Shown here: positions 1-6,545 of the stretch, piece by piece
Layout of the letters: every line of letters begins with the position of its first letter
Numbering within the stretch: position 1 is the stretch's first letter
Assembly: GCA_022600315.1 (NCBI GenBank)
Contig: JAHZKQ010000229.1
Location: forward strand, 1 to 7,896
Source of the DNA: Gammaproteobacteria bacterium
GTDB lineage: Bacteria > Pseudomonadota > Gammaproteobacteria > Coxiellales > Coxiellaceae
DNA: 7,896 nt
Direction: 5' to 3'
Position numbers and translations under genes: made by a program
The notes under the pieces: model-generated
Told to the model about the DNA's origin: nothing
Database searches by the model: none
What the model saw: only the letters and a program-made list of their open reading frames with translations

Positions 1-14
1 GATGAATTTTGTAG

Positions 15-116
15 TTGCTAAGCACCGAATATCATCCGGGCTATTACGGCGCATTTATTATCGACCTTGAAGGTTGGAAAATTGAGGCTTGTTTACATCA
101 TGTCGATCAGTTATAG
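15..116 (+). pseudogene. Remnant of a VOC-family (glyoxalase-like) protein, C-terminal end only
   Basis: Reading frame 3 gives YHPGYYGAFIIDLEG followed by KIEACLHH and a stop at 114-116. This closely resembles the last beta strands of VOC-superfamily proteins (glyoxalase/bleomycin-resistance type), which commonly read like YYGAF-DPDG-IEAV-H near the C-terminus. The glutamate of KIEAC sits where a metal ligand often lies in this fold. The same frame has stop codons at 3-5 and 12-14, just upstream, and no start leaves room for a domain, so the piece cannot be the end of an intact gene as it stands. I read it as a decayed or frameshifted fragment whose 5' part lies left of the window. It is convergent with rpoD, and no clear terminator is visible between them (117-186). 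A sequencing error creating the stops would be the alternative. Confidence 0.55.
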
Positions 117-186
117 CGGCAATTGTGCTGCATTTTCCTTATGAATTATTTCCCCAAGATAACGATTAATATTTTCCAATATTTAA

Positions 187-2088
187 TTATTCATCTTCAT
201 CATTATCTAAAAAGCTTTGCAGTTTTTCCGCGCGGCTTGGGTGACGCAACTTGCGCAAAGCTTTAGCTTCGATTTGACGAATCCGTTCGCGGGTAACGTC
301 AAATTGTTTACCAACTTCTTCCAAAGTATGATCGGTATTCATGTCGATACCAAAGCGCATGCGTAATACTTTGGCTTCACGTGGCGTGAGTGAAGATAAA
401 ATTTCTTGCGTGGCTTCACGTAGTCCTGTGCCAGTTGCAAAGTCTAGTGGCGATTCGACATTGGTGTCTTCAATAAAATCACCTAAAATAGAATCTTCAT
501 CTTCACCGATTGGAGTTTCCATTGAGATCGGTTCTTTGGCAATCTTTAATACTTTGCGAACTTTATCCTCTGGCATTTCCATCCGGTCGCCTAACTCTTC
601 TGGAGTAGGTTCTTGACCGGTTTCTTGTAAGATTTGTCGGGTAATGCGATTCAGTTTATTAATGGTTTCGATCATATGTACCGGAATACGAATAGTTCGA
701 GCTTGATCGGCAATCGAACGCGTAATCGCTTGGCGAATCCACCAGGTGGCATAGGTCGAAAATTTATAGCCCCGGCGGTATTCAAATTTATCCACGGCTT
801 TCATTAAGCCAATATTGCCTTCTTGAATTAAATCTAAAAATTGCAGGCCGCGATTAGTGTACTTCTTGGCGATTGAAATCACTAGGCGTAAATTGGCTTC
901 GACCATTTCTCTTTTTGCGCGACGTGATTTCGCTTCACCAATAGATAGCCGACGATTAATTTCTTTAATTTCGCTAATACTTAAACTGGTTTCGGCTTCA
1001 ATTTCAATTAAGCGTCTTTGGGCGCGTAAAATTTCCCGATTAAAATCATTTAGTGTCTGCGCCTGATCTGGGTGTGCTTTGACGTAATCCTTAAACCAGT
1101 TTGTATCAGTCTCATTTTTTGGAAATGAGTTAATAAAGTCTTTACGTGGTGTGCGCGCGTGTTTAACGCAGTAAGTTAAAATCAAGCGTTCTTGTTGGCG
1201 AACCTCACGTAGTATGTTACGAAGCTCTAAAGTCTGGCGCACAAAATTCTTGATGGTAAGCTTAAAGCCTGAGTAATGCTCAGCTAAGTTTTTCTGATGA
1301 CGTAAGGTAGTTTCATGTTTTTTACCATAACGCTTAATCGCTTTGGTGTACTTTTGTAAGAGCTTTTTAAGTTCTTTAACTTGCTCGCCAGTGTAAATAG
1401 GATCAGGGCCAGTATCTTCAAAGTCGTCATCGTTACTTGTCTTGCTGTCTTTACTATCTTTGGCATCTTTATTATCTTTGCTATCTTTTGTTTCTTTGCT
1501 ATCTTTATTTTCCTTGCTGTCTTTAGCTTCAGCAGGTTTTTTGTTGACAAATTTTCCAGTGTTTGGTTTAGCCGGTGGGTCTTCAAAAAAGCCAGTAAGT
1601 AGATCACTGATACGACCTTCATTGGCAATAATGGTTTCAAACTGGGTGATAAAACGCTCCACTAGTCTGGGGTATTGCACTAATGAGCCCATCGCTTGGC
1701 GAATGCCTTCTTCGATACGCTTGGCGATCACAATTTCGCCTTCTCGGGTGAGCAATTCAATGCTGCCCATTTCACGCATATACATGCGCACTGGATCGGT
1801 GGTGCGGGTTTCGGTAGCCAGTACTTCAATGGCGTCATTGATTTCGGTTTCACTTTCGGTACTTGCATTGGCGAGCATAAATGAATCATCATCTGGGCGT
1901 TCTTTAAATACCTTGATGCCAAGCTCATTTAGCCGGTCGATAATACCTTCCATTTGATTGGGGTTAAGGTAGTCATTGGGTAGGGTTAATAGATCTTCGT
2001 GCAATAAATAACCTTTGCGTTTAGCCTCTTCAAGTAACGCGTTAAATCCGGATGATTGTGTACTATCATTTTGTGTGGGAGCACCCAT
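187..2088 (-). CDS. rpoD: RNA polymerase primary sigma factor RpoD (sigma-70)
   Basis: This is the housekeeping sigma factor that brings core RNA polymerase to -35/-10 promoters. It has 633 residues against 613 in E. coli. Domains in order are region 1.1 (about 10-80), region 1.2 (about 95-127, [11 protein letters not shown]), a long non-conserved region (about 128-380), region 2 (about 385-462, with the -10 binding and melting segment [20 protein letters not shown] at 443-462), region 3 (about 463-545) and region 4 (about 567-620). Region 4.2 carries the helix-turn-helix [20 protein letters not shown] that reads the -35 element. Regions 2 to 4 are almost identical to E. coli. The odd part is a Lys-Asp-Ser-rich repeat at 189-216, where E. 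coli has an acidic stretch. The start is supported by AGAGG eight bases upstream. It is the last gene of the rpsU-yqeY-dnaG-rpoD operon, 65 bases after dnaG. A fair -10 (TAAAAT, complement of 2133-2138) in that gap could serve a private promoter, but it has no good -35. Confidence 0.99.
   Translation of the reverse strand: MGAPTQNDSTQSSGFNALLEEAKRKGYLLHEDLLTLPNDYLNPNQMEGIIDRLNELGIKVFKERPDDDSFMLANASTESETEINDAIEVLATETRTTDPVRMYMREMGSIELLTREGEIVIAKRIEEGIRQAMGSLVQYPRLVERFITQFETIIANEGRISDLLTGFFEDPPAKPNTGKFVNKKPAEAKDSKENKDSKETKDSKDNKDAKDSKDSKTSNDDDFEDTGPDPIYTGEQVKELKKLLQKYTKAIKRYGKKHETTLRHQKNLAEHYSGFKLTIKNFVRQTLELRNILREVRQQERLILTYCVKHARTPRKDFINSFPKNETDTNWFKDYVKAHPDQAQTLNDFNREILRAQRRLIEIEAETSLSISEIKEINRRLSIGEAKSRRAKREMVEANLRLVISIAKKYTNRGLQFLDLIQEGNIGLMKAVDKFEYRRGYKFSTYATWWIRQAITRSIADQARTIRIPVHMIETINKLNRITRQILQETGQEPTPEELGDRMEMPEDKVRKVLKIAKEPISMETPIGEDEDSILGDFIEDTNVESPLDFATGTGLREATQEILSSLTPREAKVLRMRFGIDMNTDHTLEEVGKQFDVTRERIRQIEAKALRKLRHPSRAEKLQSFLDNDEDE
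1441..1524 (-). repeat. 18-bp tandem repeat encoding KDSKxx units in RpoD
   Basis: RpoD residues 189-216 read as units [24 protein letters not shown] and a final KDSK. That is about four and two-thirds copies of a six-residue (18-bp) unit. At DNA level the units are similar but not identical (AAAGAT/AAAGAC, AGC/AGT), so the array has diverged since it expanded. The segment should be a disordered, highly charged linker with balanced charge, between the first helices and the rest of the non-conserved region. It is followed by an acidic patch NDDDFED at 219-225. Confidence 0.85.
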
Positions 2089-2111
2089 AACTGAACCTCT
2101 TTAGTTGGCGG

Positions 2112-2132
2112 TTGGTATCGACCAAGCGATAC
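2112..2132 (-). promoter_or_regulatory. Overlapping small inverted repeats in the dnaG-rpoD gap
   Basis: Two perfect inverted repeats share bases here: GTATCG-N6-CGATAC (2115-2132) and TTGGT-ATCG-ACCAA (2112-2125). In the mRNA they would form mutually exclusive short hairpins 24-40 bases before the rpoD start and just upstream of its ribosome binding site. There is no run of U after either stem, so neither is an intrinsic terminator. In E. coli the dnaG-rpoD junction is an RNA processing site; a similar role here is only a guess. Confidence 0.3.
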
Positions 2133-2153
2133 ATTTTACCTATTAACCGTCGA

Positions 2154-3902
2154 TCAATCTAGCGTTTCACCGACTTTAGCGGCGAGCAGATCTTGCAATA
2201 TGCGCTTTTCTGGCGCGCCAAGCTCCTGGTATTTCGCTTTAGCAATCAATTGGTTGATTTTTTGTTTCCGGGTTTGTTGCAAGCATTGCTGCAACGCACC
2301 TTGAAATTCCGCCATTGCCCCTTCGGGCGGCACGGCAAGCTCACGCGCAGCGAGCTCTGCAATCAGTGTTCGTTCGGCTGGATCTTCATAGGTGGCTAAC
2401 AGTCCACCTATAGATAAGATGGGTGCGCGACGGTAAGTTTCAAGTAGTTGGCACAATAAATGTGTGCCGGGTAGGGTCAATTCATTCAAACCGCTCGGTA
2501 ATTGTTCTTTGGCAAGCTTTGGGTAGTGCAATAATAGTGTGATTGCCTGGGCAATTGGTCTGGCCGGTTGTAAGGTTTCGCTGGTTTTGGGCTCAGTGTT
2601 GGTGTCAGGCTTGGTCTCGGTAATAGTGGTTTCGATAAGGCTGGCAAGATCGCGGGCTTCAACTTGTAGGATCTGTGTCAGCTGTTTGTAAAATAATTCA
2701 CGCATCACGCCTTTTGGCATGGTGTTTAAATGCTGGCTGGCGGCTCTAGCAAATCGAGCTTTGGCATCCAGCGATTGCAATGGGAATTCACGTTTAAATT
2801 TAGTGAAAAATACTGTGGAAAGTGGGAAGGCATTATTAATGCGTTCTTGAAAGGCAGCGTTACCCTCTTTATGCACGAGACTATCCGGGTCTTCGCCGGC
2901 GGGAAGGAATAAAAATTTAAAACTCACATCATCGCGCATCAGTGGCAGACTTAAGGTGAGTGCTTTCCAAGCCGCTTGCTGGCCAGCGCGATCGCCATCA
3001 AAGCAAAAAATAATTTCTTTGGCTTGATGCAATAATTTTTGCAAATGCCCAGCGCTAACGGCAGTGCCTAAGGTGGCCACTGCATTTTTAATCCCAAATT
3101 GATGTAAAGCAATTACATCTAAGTAACCTTCTACCAAAATAAACTGTGTGAGTTGTCGAGTGCTTTGACGGGCTTGATATAAACCATACAATTCGCGGCT
3201 TTTATGGAATAATTCAGTTTCGGGGGAGTTCATATATTTTGGCATATCATCGCCAAGGCTGCGGCCACCGAAGCCAATAATTTCACCTTTTTGGTTGTGA
3301 ATTGGAAACATTAAGCGATTGCGAAACCGGTCATAGCAGTGGCCATCGTCTTTACGAATAATCATGCCACTTTTAATCAATTGATCTTGTTGGGTTTGGT
3401 CGCGAATATGTCGGCATAGATTATCCCAGTTAGCTGGCACGTAACCAATCTGAAAAGCTTTGACATCAGGTAAATTAATTTCACGTTGTTTAAGGTAATC
3501 GATGGCAGCGTCTGATTTTTCAAATTGACGCTGATAGTACTGGTTAATTTTACCCAGCAGTTCGATCAAACCTTTATCTTGTGCTTGATAGCGACTACCT
3601 TGTTCGACGGGAATTTCCATGCCCAGTTGATTAGCAAGATAGCCAATGGCTTCGACAAAATCCATCCGATCGTACTGCATTAAAAAGCCAATGCTATTGC
3701 CATGTGCATGACACCCAAAGCAATAATAAAATTGCTTAGCCGGGCTGACCGAAAACGACGGCGATTTCTCATTATGAAAGGGGCAGACGGCTAGATACTC
3801 TTTGCCTTTTTTAGTTAGCTTTAAGCGCGCCTGAATAATCTCCACGATATCGGTACGGCCCAATACATCTTGAATAAAACTGTCCGGGATTTTAGAGCTC
3901 AT
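2154..3902 (-). CDS. dnaG: DNA primase DnaG
   Basis: DnaG makes the short RNA primers for Okazaki fragments and for restart at the replication fork, working with the DnaB helicase. It has 582 residues, matching E. coli (581). The N-terminal CHC2 zinc domain has Cys40, His43, Cys61 and Cys64. The catalytic core carries the basic DRFRNRLMFPI motif at 191-201 and a Toprim domain with Glu258 (VEGYLDV), the acidic pair Asp302/Asp304 (FDGDRAG) and a further acidic motif GEDPDS at 336-341, all expected for metal binding. A Thr/Pro/Glu-rich linker (about 426-450) leads to the C-terminal helicase-binding domain (about 450-582). The start is fixed by the alignable N-terminus (IPDSFIQDVLGRTDIVEII). It lies 33 bases after the yqeY-like gene, and no convincing Shine-Dalgarno sequence precedes it, which suggests low or coupled translation. 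Primase is also kept scarce in E. coli. Confidence 0.99.
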   Translation of the reverse strand: MSSKIPDSFIQDVLGRTDIVEIIQARLKLTKKGKEYLAVCPFHNEKSPSFSVSPAKQFYYCFGCHAHGNSIGFLMQYDRMDFVEAIGYLANQLGMEIPVEQGSRYQAQDKGLIELLGKINQYYQRQFEKSDAAIDYLKQREINLPDVKAFQIGYVPANWDNLCRHIRDQTQQDQLIKSGMIIRKDDGHCYDRFRNRLMFPIHNQKGEIIGFGGRSLGDDMPKYMNSPETELFHKSRELYGLYQARQSTRQLTQFILVEGYLDVIALHQFGIKNAVATLGTAVSAGHLQKLLHQAKEIIFCFDGDRAGQQAAWKALTLSLPLMRDDVSFKFLFLPAGEDPDSLVHKEGNAAFQERINNAFPLSTVFFTKFKREFPLQSLDAKARFARAASQHLNTMPKGVMRELFYKQLTQILQVEARDLASLIETTITETKPDTNTEPKTSETLQPARPIAQAITLLLHYPKLAKEQLPSGLNELTLPGTHLLCQLLETYRRAPILSIGGLLATYEDPAERTLIAELAARELAVPPEGAMAEFQGALQQCLQQTRKQKINQLIAKAKYQELGAPEKRILQDLLAAKVGETLD

Positions 3903-3935
3903 AGTGAACGCTGTTGTTAATTCAGAAGCTTACTA

Positions 3936-4394
3936 TTATGCGTTGGATTGTTCGCTAAGGCTAGCTTTGACTTTTTGACTGATCAAACTCATATCGGCAC
4001 GGCCAGTGAGGGCGGGTTTGAGGATGCCCATGACTTTGCCCATATCACGCATGCTAGCGGCGCCCGTATCGCTAATGGCTTTGGCGATGGCAGCATCGAT
4101 TTCGGTCTCATTCATTTGTGCGGGCAGATAGGCGGTTAAGATTTCGATTTCTTGTTGTTCTTTGGCGGCGAGCTCATCGCGCTTGGCGGCTTGGAATTGA
4201 GTCACAGAATCACGACGTTGTTTAACCATCTTGTTGATGACTTCAAGCACCGCAGCATCGTCTAGGGTTTTCTGGCTGTCGATTTCGCGATCACGAACAG
4301 CGGCACGTAGCATACGGATGACGCCAAGCTTTAAGCTTTCTTTGGCTTTCATGGCAGCTTTCATATCGGTTTGAATCTGTTCTTGTAAGCTCAT
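3936..4394 (-). CDS. yqeY: GatB/YqeY domain protein
   Basis: This 152-residue soluble protein consists entirely of the YqeY domain. That is a helical domain related to the C-terminal tail of GatB, the amidotransferase subunit that handles mischarged tRNA. The typical N-terminus LQEQIQTDMKAAMKAKES and the downstream LGVIRMLRAAV and ILTAYLPAQM segments are clear, and the length matches the family (about 150). Free-standing YqeY proteins have no established biochemical role; tRNA binding is assumed from the GatB relationship. The gene sits between rpsU and dnaG, as in many gammaproteobacteria outside the enterics. It starts 12 bases after the rpsU stop, and its Shine-Dalgarno AAGGA overlaps that stop codon, so its translation is probably coupled to rpsU. 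Confidence 0.95.
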   Translation of the reverse strand: MSLQEQIQTDMKAAMKAKESLKLGVIRMLRAAVRDREIDSQKTLDDAAVLEVINKMVKQRRDSVTQFQAAKRDELAAKEQQEIEILTAYLPAQMNETEIDAAIAKAISDTGAASMRDMGKVMGILKPALTGRADMSLISQKVKASLSEQSNA

Positions 4395-4406
4395 GATGGT
4401 ATATCC

Positions 4407-4655
4407 TTACCAGCGAGTACGTTCCCGCTCGAGTGCTTCTTGTTCTTTTTGCAGCTTCTTGGCGTAGCGCTTGCAGGCGGCAGCACGTTTACGTTTGCGC
4501 TTGCTAGTTGGCTTCTCGTAGAATTCCATTTGTCTTAATTTGGTAGGAATACCAGCTTTTTCACAAGCTCGGCGAAAGCGACGCATAGCAACATCAAAAG
4601 AAGAGCTTCTTTCCCGTTCTGGGTTGCTGCTGTCTTGAATCGTAATGGTTGGCAT
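4407..4655 (-). CDS. rpsU: Small-subunit ribosomal protein bS21
   Basis: bS21 is a small basic protein of the 30S platform, near the 3' end of 16S rRNA, and it helps initiation on mRNA. The core [17 protein letters not shown] (20-36), the EFYEKPT motif (44-50) and the Lys/Arg-rich helix after it are diagnostic. It has 82 residues, against about 71 in E. coli. The difference is an insertion at about residues 9-19 (SNPERERSS), between the usual N-terminal strand and the conserved FDVA, plus a longer C-terminal helix ending in Trp. The start at 4655 is supported by AAGG about 9-13 bases upstream and by the expected MPTI N-terminus, so the insertion is not a start-site artefact. It is the first gene of the operon. 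Confidence 0.97.
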   Translation of the reverse strand: MPTITIQDSSNPERERSSSFDVAMRRFRRACEKAGIPTKLRQMEFYEKPTSKRKRKRAAACKRYAKKLQKEQEALERERTRW

Positions 4656-4699
4656 AGTTGGGCCTTACCTTCATGTGTTAAGTTAGTTAAGGATCGGGA

Positions 4700-4728
4700 A
4701 TGTTAATAGTTTTATCGATAAAATACAA
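4700..4728 (-). promoter_or_regulatory. Candidate promoter of the rpsU operon, with palindrome in the spacer
   Basis: On the minus strand TTGTAT (4728-4723) and TAACAT (4705-4700) are separated by 17 bases. That would place the transcript start near 4693, about 38 bases before the rpsU start codon. Both boxes are weak (three and four matches to consensus). The spacer is almost filled by a perfect 14-bp palindrome, TTTTATCGATAAAA (4710-4723), which could be an operator. No LexA-type box (CTGT-N8-ACAG), which E. coli has upstream of rpsU, is visible. Confidence 0.35.
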
Positions 4729-4738
4729 GGGAATTTGG

Positions 4739-5980
4739 CTATTGGCACGCTTCTTTGGCTTTACGCGCTATCGGCTTAACGCTTAATCCTTGTACGATCA
4801 CTGCAAAGGCTACCACGGCATAGGTCATCACCAAAATCAGATTGCGAGATGGGCCATGCGGCAGGCTAAGTGCTAGCGCTACCGCCAGGCCACCACGCAG
4901 CCCGCCCCAGGTGAGGATGCGAATGGTGTAGGGGGTTCCGCTCAGCTTAAAAGGAAAGATTTTTAAGGGCGCGGCAACGGTTAGAAAGCGCACCAGTAGA
5001 ATCAATGGAATTGCGCTGATGGCAGCAATAATTTCCAGTTCGGAAGCCTTTAAAGTTAAGAGTTCAAGACCAATCATTAGGAATAAAATCGCATTTAAGA
5101 GCTCGTCGATCACTTCCCAAAAGGTGGTTAACACCAAATAGGTTTGTTTGGCTTCATAGCGCCGACCTTTATTGCCGACAAAAATTCCCGCCACCACCAT
5201 CGCTAAGGGCCCAGAAATATTCAAACTCAAGGCAAACTCATAACCGCCGGTGACGGCGGCTAAAGTGATTAATATCATAATCGTGTAGTCGGTAACGGAG
5301 CGAATTAAGGTGTGGGTAATAAGACCGAGTACAATGCCATAGACAATGCCGCCTATGGCTTGCTGTAAAAATAAGAAGCTCACATTGGCAGCGGTTATTT
5401 TGACATGATCGAAGGTTAATGCCAGCAGCGTTGTAAAAATCACAATACCGACGCCATCATTAAATAATGATTCACCAGCGACACAAACCTCAAGCTTTTT
5501 AGGTGCGCCCACTTCTTTAAAGGTAGCGAGCACCGCGATTGGGTCGGTGGGAGAAATTAATGCCCCAAATAATAAGCAGTAAAGTAAGGGTAATTTTAAG
5601 CCGATTAGCGGCAGTAAATAATAGCTTAGTACACCGATAATTAAGGTTGAGGCAATGGTGCTAATTGAAGCCAAGGTGCTAATCTCCCAGCGATGGGATT
5701 TTAGGATATTGAAGTCAATGCCAAGGGAGCCGGCAAATAATAAAAACCCCAGCATGCCTTTTAAGAGTAAATTTTTAAAATCGGTTTGTGCAACGAGATG
5801 GCTAAGGTGAGTGGAGAGCCCAGCAAATCGCGTGTGTTGTAAGATAATTAATACGAATGACAACAGCATGCTGCCGGTCATAATGGCAATCGTGCTTTGG
5901 ATTTTAACAAAGCGGTGATTGAGATAACCAATCAATACCGCCAAGGTTAAAATAATCGCGCCGATTGAATAGGGGCTCAT
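4739..5980 (-). CDS. CPA1/NhaP-type cation:proton antiporter
   Basis: This inner-membrane antiporter should exchange Na+ (or K+) for H+ and so help pH and salt balance. From the chosen start it has 413 residues with about 12 hydrophobic segments over its whole length. CPA1 hallmarks are visible: SPTDPIAVLA at 143-152 with the ion-binding Asp146, GESLFNDGVG at 169-178 with the acidic Asn-Asp pair (174-175), and the glycine-rich WGGLRGGLAVALALSLP at 358-374. No long cytoplasmic C-terminal domain follows. The start at 5980 (MSPYSIGAII) begins right at the first membrane helix and has AAGGA 11 bases upstream. The frame stays open to an ATG at 6091, but the extra 37 residues (including CHCEARKAVAL) come from a repeat-like element, lack a ribosome site and would put a charged tail before helix 1. 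The ion specificity cannot be read from sequence. It lies 83 bases upstream of rpsU on the same strand with no terminator between, so some read-through into the operon is possible. Confidence 0.93.
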   Translation of the reverse strand: MSPYSIGAIILTLAVLIGYLNHRFVKIQSTIAIMTGSMLLSFVLIILQHTRFAGLSTHLSHLVAQTDFKNLLLKGMLGFLLFAGSLGIDFNILKSHRWEISTLASISTIASTLIIGVLSYYLLPLIGLKLPLLYCLLFGALISPTDPIAVLATFKEVGAPKKLEVCVAGESLFNDGVGIVIFTTLLALTFDHVKITAANVSFLFLQQAIGGIVYGIVLGLITHTLIRSVTDYTIMILITLAAVTGGYEFALSLNISGPLAMVVAGIFVGNKGRRYEAKQTYLVLTTFWEVIDELLNAILFLMIGLELLTLKASELEIIAAISAIPLILLVRFLTVAAPLKIFPFKLSGTPYTIRILTWGGLRGGLAVALALSLPHGPSRNLILVMTYAVVAFAVIVQGLSVKPIARKAKEACQ

Positions 5981-6016
5981 GAGGACTATTTTCCTTGGTT
6001 TGAGAAAGTGTACCAA

Positions 6017-6056
6017 CTGTGAGAGTGCCACAGCCTTTCGGGCTTCGCAATGACAG
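6017..6056. repeat. Imperfect palindromic repeat element, probably dispersed
   Basis: This 40-bp stretch begins CTGT and ends ACAG, with a central AGCC-TTTCG-GGCT stem. Read on the minus strand it begins ctgtcattgcgaagcccg. Sequences of this kind (TGTCATTGCGA-GCCCG-AAGG-) are familiar as short intergenic repeats in several bacterial genomes, where they produce spurious peptides such as CHCEARKAVA. Only one copy is present here, so repetition is inferred from memory, not seen. It lies in the 210-bp gap between the divergent antiporter and small membrane protein genes, in the likely 5' leader of the antiporter. Confidence 0.55.
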
Positions 6057-6124
6057 CCTATGTATGAATATATGGATCGCCCCGCAAACATTGATTAAAT
6101 AATAACCGATTAATTTTCAATTAA

Positions 6125-6154
6125 TTGATTTGTATGGCTAAAAAACGGTATACT
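6125..6154 (+). promoter_or_regulatory. Candidate sigma-70 promoter of the small membrane protein gene
   Basis: TTGATT (6125-6130) and TATACT (6149-6154) are separated by 18 bases. This predicts a start near 6161, about 30 bases before the ATG at 6191. The -10 box matches five of six consensus bases and the -35 four of six. The ribosome site AGGGAG (6179-6184) follows, six bases before the start codon. Confidence 0.6.
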
Positions 6155-6190
6155 TGCAAGGAATCTGCTGTTTAATTTAGGGAGAAATTT

Positions 6191-6466
6191 ATGTCTTGCT
6201 GTAATAAATTGAGTGTTTGGCGGTTTGGTTTTGCCTTGGGTCTAATTTGGGCTTTGGGTATGCTGGTCGTCGGTTGGGCCGGCTGGCAGTGGCAATATGG
6301 AATACCATTTGTAAAACTTTGGTCCAGTGTCTATGTTGGTTTTAAACCCACTTTAGTTGGCGGCTTAATTGGCGCGGCGTGGGGCTTTGTGGATTTCTTC
6401 GTGTTTGGTGTATTAATTGCTTGGGTTTATAATCTCTGCGGTAAAAATTGCAGTCATGGTAGTTAA
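6191..6466 (+). CDS. Small two-helix membrane protein ('bacteriophage holin'-labelled family)
   Basis: This 91-residue protein has two hydrophobic segments, at about 10-33 and 54-82. They are separated by a short loop with the pattern Y-x-G-F/Y-K/S-P-T (SSVYVGFKPTLVGGLIGAAWG), and cysteines sit close to both ends (Cys3, Cys4, Cys83, Cys87). It resembles short chromosomal proteins that databases often label 'bacteriophage holin', with the same WGFVDFFIFG-type second helix and closing AWVYN. I know of no demonstrated function for this family. Nothing phage-like surrounds it, so a lytic role is unlikely and the label should not be taken literally. It has its own promoter and a strong AGGGAG ribosome site. 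It is upstream of nhaA on the same strand, and the end of its coding sequence forms part of the nhaA leader hairpin described below. A link with ion homeostasis is possible from position only. Confidence 0.85.
   Translation: MSCCNKLSVWRFGFALGLIWALGMLVVGWAGWQWQYGIPFVKLWSSVYVGFKPTLVGGLIGAAWGFVDFFVFGVLIAWVYNLCGKNCSHGS
6405..6433 (+). promoter_or_regulatory. Possible nhaA promoter inside the preceding gene
   Basis: TTGGTG (6405-6410), 17 bases, then a perfect TATAAT (6428-6433). It would start transcripts near 6440 and give nhaA a leader of about 105 bases. The TATAAT encodes Tyr-Asn of the AWVYN ending that is common in this protein family, so the match may be coding coincidence. Confidence 0.3.
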
Positions 6467-6478
6467 TGGTGACCTGCA
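6449..6478 (+). promoter_or_regulatory. Leader hairpin upstream of the nhaA terminator
   Basis: TGCAGTCA (6449-6456) pairs with TGACCTGCA (6470-6478) as an eight-base-pair stem with a single bulged C and a 13-base loop. The 5' arm is coding and the stop codon of the small membrane protein (6464-6466) lies in the loop. Bases 6468-6476 of the 3' side (GGTGACCTG) could pair instead with CAGGT-TT-ACC (6506-6515) of the terminator: five pairs, a small internal loop, then three pairs. The two foldings exclude each other, as in attenuators. Confidence 0.4.
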
Positions 6479-6500
6479 CGATTGATTGAGAAGATTTTTC

Positions 6501-6527
6501 AAGGCCAGGTTTACCTGGCCTTTTTTT
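6501..6527 (+). terminator. Intrinsic terminator between the small membrane protein gene and nhaA
   Basis: AAGGCCAGG (6501-6509), a four-base TTTA loop and CCTGGCCTT (6514-6522) form a perfect nine-pair GC-rich stem, followed by an uninterrupted T run to 6527. It is a textbook Rho-independent terminator for + strand transcripts. It ends only 18 bases before the nhaA start codon and directly abuts the nhaA ribosome site, leaving no room for a promoter between. Confidence 0.92.
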
Positions 6528-6545
6528 AATAAAGGGATTTAAACT

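Noticed and set aside
1442..1957. Open frame opposite rpoD rich in Leu-Ser repeats
   Set aside because: It is the antisense reading of the Lys-Asp-Ser repeat and flanking rpoD codons. RpoD on the other strand is certain.
4656..4738. LexA box upstream of rpsU, as known in E. coli
   Set aside because: No CTGT-N8-ACAG-like site was found in this interval.
6110..6124. TTAATT-TTC-AATTAA inverted repeat between the divergent genes as an operator
   Set aside because: Pure A/T arms in an AT-rich spacer are expected by chance; nothing else supports it.
6191..6466. Phage remnant, based on the holin-like small protein
   Set aside because: No endolysin, integrase, attachment site or other phage gene is nearby, and the protein family occurs as an ordinary chromosomal gene.
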